Shown one piece after another: positions 59,513-64,000 of a stretch of 64,000 nt of DNA (within the stretch, counting starts at the first letter, position 1; each line of letters starts with the position of its first letter). The translations under genes and the position numbers were made by a program. The notes beneath the pieces are model-generated. The model saw only the letters and a list, made by a program, of their open reading frames with translations. It made no database searches and was not told the DNA's origin. Origin of the DNA: Lateolabrax maculatus (lineage: Eukaryota; Chordata; Actinopteri; Acropomatiformes; Lateolabracidae); assembly GCA_031216445.1 (NCBI GenBank), contig CM062219.1, forward strand, positions 8,655,501 to 8,719,500, in the 5' to 3' direction.

Positions 59513-61102
59513 GTGCCTGTTATCTATCCCTTTAACACATTTAGAGCTGGAGAAAACACACAGAAGAGTGACTCTGAAACAGCTTCAGAATTTAAGACCA
59601 TAAATGTTGATCAAATATACATCTTTCATCTCCTCCTGAGAACTACGCCTTCGAGGAGGTTTGTGCATGTGGGGGGTACCAGACAGACAAAGGATGACTT
59701 GAAGTAATGGTGGATGTTTTGTTTTGTCCCCTGTTGTACAGTATATCTGTAAATATTAACTCTGTTACAGTAACAATGCTCTGCTACAGTAACAATATTA
59801 TAAAATATAACAGTATTGAAAGGGAATACAAAGACTACTTCATAGAAGCCCTCCATTCTAGTACATTGGCACAAAGTACAGGGCACCCATGTCTTATGTA
59901 ACTAATTAGATTCATGACTGTTTTTATATTGTCAAAACATACTGTACATTACAATTTAGTTTCGAGCCACTGCAAAGTCCATAAAACAAGCACATTTACT
60001 CGTATGGCATTATGCTACCACAGTGTTGCTTACATGTATCCATGATATGTCTGAAGATTTTTACACTTAATACCTTGCCTATGTACTATTTTGTTGTTCT
60101 GTTGAGATCATTATATCAGCTTATTTCAAATGAATGTTTCATATAATAATCTATTTCTCATTAAAAGGCTATATTTAATAAGAAGAGCAAGGCTTGTTTG
60201 TACCATTTCCCTTTGTAGAAACTATTATTAGTATTTTGCACACAACAATGCAGTACATACTCTTTGTAAAATATTTACCAAAACCTAAGAGCCAGCTAAC
60301 TTTAGTGTACTGGCATGGTCAAAGCATTGCCAAAATACTTTCTATTAACTACAGCCTTCGGTTTTATGGAAGATTCTCAGCATGAGCATTAACTGTCTCT
60401 GAAGTTCGCTGATTACAAAGACTTTTTCCTTGGCCAACCCCTTCCTTGTGTGGCTTTTATTGTTTGCTGAATGCAATGAAATAAATAATGCTCGTGATTA
60501 TGGATTCACAGCCAGTAAGGTGGTGGCATTCATCACCACCAGATTCTGCATTGATTTCCCTATCATACAGACCTAACAGTTCTGTCCATCTATTCATCCA
60601 CTTAATCATGCCCTGCTTTTGTCTTTGCAGCACTCCAATGGCTAAAGGCGATGCTGGTACAAGCAACAGACCAGAACTGTTCTCAGTCTTTAACATGTAT
60701 ACAATAAAATATTCCCCCATTATGACATGTGAGGGATATGTAGGCGGCGACCATACAGCTGCAGCAACAACTTGAAGGGGGTAAAAATTCACATTACTGA
60801 TCTGTTGATACATTATGATTTTGGTGGCCATGGAAAATGTATCAACTTCACATAAACACAAAAAAGATCCAAGTGTAAGTGTAAGTATTTTATGGATCAT
60901 TAAAAACTTATTTTAATGATGCTCTGTGGAGCAAGGAGACTAGAGGCTTCCTAGAGAAGTGAGGAGAAACAAGACTATCTATTGATTGTCAGTCTGTTAA
61001 GATAGTGTCTCTGTTGAAACTGCATCAGCACAGCACTGAAGTTTTAATGCTAGGTGATGGCACAGGTTTGCTGTTTAATACATTCTAGGTTGGTTAAAGC
61101 CG

Positions 61103-61119
61103 CAGTGCCCCCTACTGCA
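61103..61119 (-). promoter_or_regulatory. CTCF-like site, minus orientation
   Basis: The minus strand reads TGCAGTAGGGGGCACTG, matching the vertebrate CTCF core (CCASYAGRKGGCRS) at all but the first position. It lies about 4.7 kb downstream of the brinp1 stop. Binding is unproven. The same string can also occur inside repeats. Confidence 0.35.
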
Positions 61120-61373
61120 GACAATCTCAATGATTAGTACAATTATAGCCTACAGATAATTATTAATACAAATTATAACAATACAGTTAATGATGAACAG
61201 GGAAGTATAAATTCTGTCAGCCTAACATTTATTAGCCATATTTGTTTTAATGCATACCAGTATTATATAAAGTATACTATTATAGTACTGTATTTAGCAT
61301 TGTATATTTACAACAATGTCTCCCACTATATTGTGCCATTTGAGATGTTTATTAGTGTTCAGCCAGGATTCAC

Positions 61374-61396
61374 ATGATGATGATGATGATGATGAT
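61374..61396. repeat. (ATG)n / (GAT)n microsatellite
   Basis: Seven to eight ATG/GAT units. On the + strand they encode a short Asp run in an otherwise unsupported frame. Confidence 0.95.
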
Positions 61397-61703
61397 ATGG
61401 ATTCAAACTTATTTTCAGTTTGTCATTTTTGTGCTGCATCACAAAAAACAGTGTTTGGTCAATGTTGTGTGTGTCATTTGGATATTGCCAAGACAAAAGC
61501 TGTAGAAGATGGGGAATTGGTCATTTCAAATTGAGAGAAAATGTTGTTTAAAAAGAAAACAAAAATCATTCTTGCAGTTTAGCCTGATAAGCATGCAAAC
61601 ATCTTAGTATACGTGATACGCAGCTATGTCATATGCGCTATAGTTATACTGTATGCCCACAACAAAAGGAACCATGAAATGTAATGACACTTCTTTAAAT
61701 AAA

Positions 61704-61721
61704 ATATATATATATATATAT
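61704..61721. repeat. (AT)9 microsatellite
   Basis: A short AT run following AATAAA. Confidence 0.95.
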
Positions 61722-62194
61722 GCATTTACTCCTCAAGTTAAGGCCTAAGATGTACCTGCCATTTCCTTTTATTCAGTGGTCAGAAGGTAAGATAATAATT
61801 TCACATGTAATGACATAGGTCTACATTTTCTTCCATGCATCCAGCTTTACTGTATGCTGACTATTTTCTACAAGACTACACCAGTGGAAATACATTTTGG
61901 TTAATTGAACTCTGCACTTGCAAAAGCAGAAACATGTTTCAGAGAAACAGACAGTGATGCAGTTCAGACATTACAGTAGGATCAACTGAGCTAGGAAGCA
62001 AATTGTGCAAACAAACAAAACCGATAGGTTAACCCTAGCTGCTGCAAGCTACCACACACCCCTCCCTGGGTGGGTGAGTGAGGATGGAGTTGACGAAGGC
62101 AGCTTCTCTGTGAACCTCTGCAAGCTATAGTTACCTAGCAACATTTTCTCTACATTCCTGCGCTTTTTACAGAAATATGATTTGGTCTCAACCC

Positions 62195-62375
62195 TCACCC
62201 AGAGCTCCTAATGCAAAAACCTGGATAGCTCCCTCACTGGCTTCCCATCTGCAAACTGCCAGTTGTGTTGGTTGAAATGCCTGGTCAGGCCAAAGGAACC
62301 TCTGCCAGGAATTGAACCTCCAGGTTTCTGTCGTGGTGTGCCACCTGGACAGTCCTCTGCCATGATTTCAGGACT
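62195..62375 (-). mobile_element. tRNA-derived SINE
   Basis: On the minus strand an A-box-like TGGCAGAGGACTG (62350-62362) is followed by a perfect B box GGTTCAATTCC (62308-62318), at tRNA-like spacing. Downstream, CTTTGGCCTGACCAGGCATT, ACACAACTGGCAG and GATGGGAAGCCAGTGAGGGA follow the conserved body of a common fish tRNA-SINE (CTGACCAGGCGTT...ACACAATTGGC...GGTGGGAAGCC), from memory. No clean target duplication was identified, and the 3' tail is indistinct. The copy is moderately diverged. Confidence 0.75.
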
Positions 62376-64000
62376 ATAAACCATCCATCTGTTGGTATTT
62401 ATTTGGAACAAGCAGTTTAAGTACTTATCAAAAATGTTTACATTAAACACTTGGGCATATATGATTATCACTAATCACACATAATATATGTCAAGTTACT
62501 ACATTTTAAATAAAATATTGCCGGCACGATATAGTGTAATAAATATTTAAGTCATTATTAACATTTAGTTTTTTAGTTTTTATTAGTACACTATACTATT
62601 ACATTATGAGCAGTGCACACAGATATGAGCTTTGTTTTTTGTACATCTGCACTGCAACATTTTTGGAAGATAAGTGTGAGAATTTAATAACATTACACGA
62701 AGAAGGAATTAACATAACACTTTTAAAGGGGAAAACGCTTTATTTGATGGGCATAAATGATTGCTTAGTTCCCCATAGCTTCTTTCTTTTGAAAGAAAAT
62801 TGCTCTGTCATCCCAGTCTGTGATTTGAACTAAAAGGATAGGATTTACAAAAAGAAACCGAGGGACAGCTTTTAAGAGAATTTGATTCAAATGCAATAGA
62901 AATAAAGCAGCTATTTCAAATAGCTACCTCGTATACTGAAATTTCCTTGGCTGCTCTATGTATATACATACACCATACTCTGTTGACCTTTGCATTTAAG
63001 ACACTCAGAAACCAAGATTTAAGCTACTGCAAAAGAAAAAGAAGAAAAGAAAGAGGTCACATCAAAGTCCATTAACAATGTTAAAGTCAAATTCTGACTG
63101 CACTGCTTGGCAGGGATTGTCTGTTTTGCTCTGGTCCTCCATGAATCAACAAAAATTGAACAACAAATATTGAGTCCCCCCTCATTTCTGTCGAATAGCT
63201 GAATGACTATTGCAATCCAAGCCTCTCAAGTGAGACACGAAAGACTTGCTAGCCCCTATCTCTCATATCAGAGTACAGTGTAGCACCCTACACGCTGGGA
63301 GCTCTTTAGGGCAATTGGACAAATGTTATAGATTCATCCATAGTCAAAGCAGCACCACACAGAATCCATGCAGCTAGAACATTTGCTGAATTACCATAAA
63401 GGTCAAGCTCAGAAATGCAAAGAACAACTGAGAATCACAAAGAAAATGTATGAATTGGAAACCAAAAATAAGAAACTCAAACAAAAAGACAGACAATACA
63501 GTCAGACTGAATCTGTTATTTTGGATGCATACATTTCTTTGAATTGCACAATGTACCTCTGTGTTATATTTTGGAATGATAATTATTTTGGTTTGAAAGT
63601 TTTGTTGGTTGGTTTGCAATCCTTGACATCTCCAGTGTGATAAGAAAACCTCATACACAAAATACAGCATCCCTATTCAAAGATAATGCTACACACATGA
63701 AAAATGCTCTTGGAAAAGTTGAATGTTATTTACCCTCTGTGAAGAATGGAAACTTTGACCAGGTTCGCAATTCTTTCAATTCCTCACCAACTGAATGTTC
63801 AAAGAATTTTCTAACCAAGTGCAGGAGGAACATTCAGAACTTGTGTACACTGTGAAGAAATGTGGGCAGATTCTGGATGCTTGTGAAACACAAATATTAA
63901 TCTTTGTCCAACTACACAGTCAGTGTGCCAGCACCATTCACATCATATGTGTATAAACTTGCTTATAGTTTTTAGCCTATTAAATGCTACAAACTAAAAT

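Larger units (their letters stand above)
57791..64000. other. Region downstream of brinp1, no gene recognised
   Basis: Besides the LINE 3' end (58140-58761), the SINE (62195-62375) and simple repeats, this is AT-rich sequence with short unsupported frames. The 147-codon minus-strand frame at 60457-60900 and two + frames at 63368-63640 and 63637-63855 have no family resemblance that I can name. The first + frame has a Lys/Glu-rich, helix-like stretch (KEQLRITKKMYELETKNKKL). Confidence 0.6.

Noticed and set aside
60457..60900. 147-codon minus-strand open frame
   Set aside because: No recognisable motif, no codon or splice support; length is plausible by chance in 64 kb.
1..64000. A novel multi-gene or defence-like system
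   Set aside because: The window holds one spliced vertebrate gene plus repeats; no clustered unknown genes, CRISPR-like arrays or conserved non-coding RNA structure were seen.

Overview
The window is animal, very probably teleost fish, DNA on the 5'->3' strand. The only gene I can support is brinp1 (BMP/retinoic acid-inducible neural-specific protein 1, also called DBC1/DBCCR1 in mammals). It runs left to right on the + strand and enters the window already in progress. Six coding exons are visible, at 4971-5161, 14747-14916, 31177-31282, 43936-44172, 48220-48442 and 55308-56448. All have GT/AG borders, the reading frame is continuous across all five complete introns, and the last exon ends in a TGA. 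Together they encode 688 full codons plus one split Arg codon. Human BRINP1, as I remember it, is 761 residues with the matching Arg at about position 73. Only the signal peptide and the first ~73 residues therefore lie off the left edge.

The fish assignment is an inference. It rests on the compact introns (4-16 kb, against a far larger mammalian gene) and on the repeats: a Tc1-like transposase fossil, a Ty3/gypsy fragment, CR1/Rex1-like and L1-like LINE fossils, a tRNA-derived SINE, a hAT-type MITE and a GTTGCTAG-type minisatellite. All are typical of fish genomes.

Layout: 1-4970 is intron upstream of the first visible exon. 5162-14746 holds a gypsy RNase H relic, a Tc1 relic, a long (AT)n and a CpG-rich patch. 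14917-31176 holds CRE-like sites, a LINE endonuclease relic and a CA repeat just before the next exon. 31283-43935 holds a degenerate minisatellite carrying a hAT-like insertion, a perfect 29-bp palindrome and a purine-rich tract. 44173-48219 holds a 33-bp minisatellite. 48443-55307 holds a hairpin, a CR1/Rex1-like RT relic and an L1-like RT relic. 56449-64000 is the 3' UTR followed by intergenic DNA with a LINE 3' end and a SINE.

I found no second protein-coding gene, no tRNA/rRNA gene, no CRISPR array and no operon-like or defence-type system. The most useful observations are the complete exon structure with one weak donor site, the nested hAT-in-minisatellite insertion, and several dated retroelement relics with visible catalytic-site damage.
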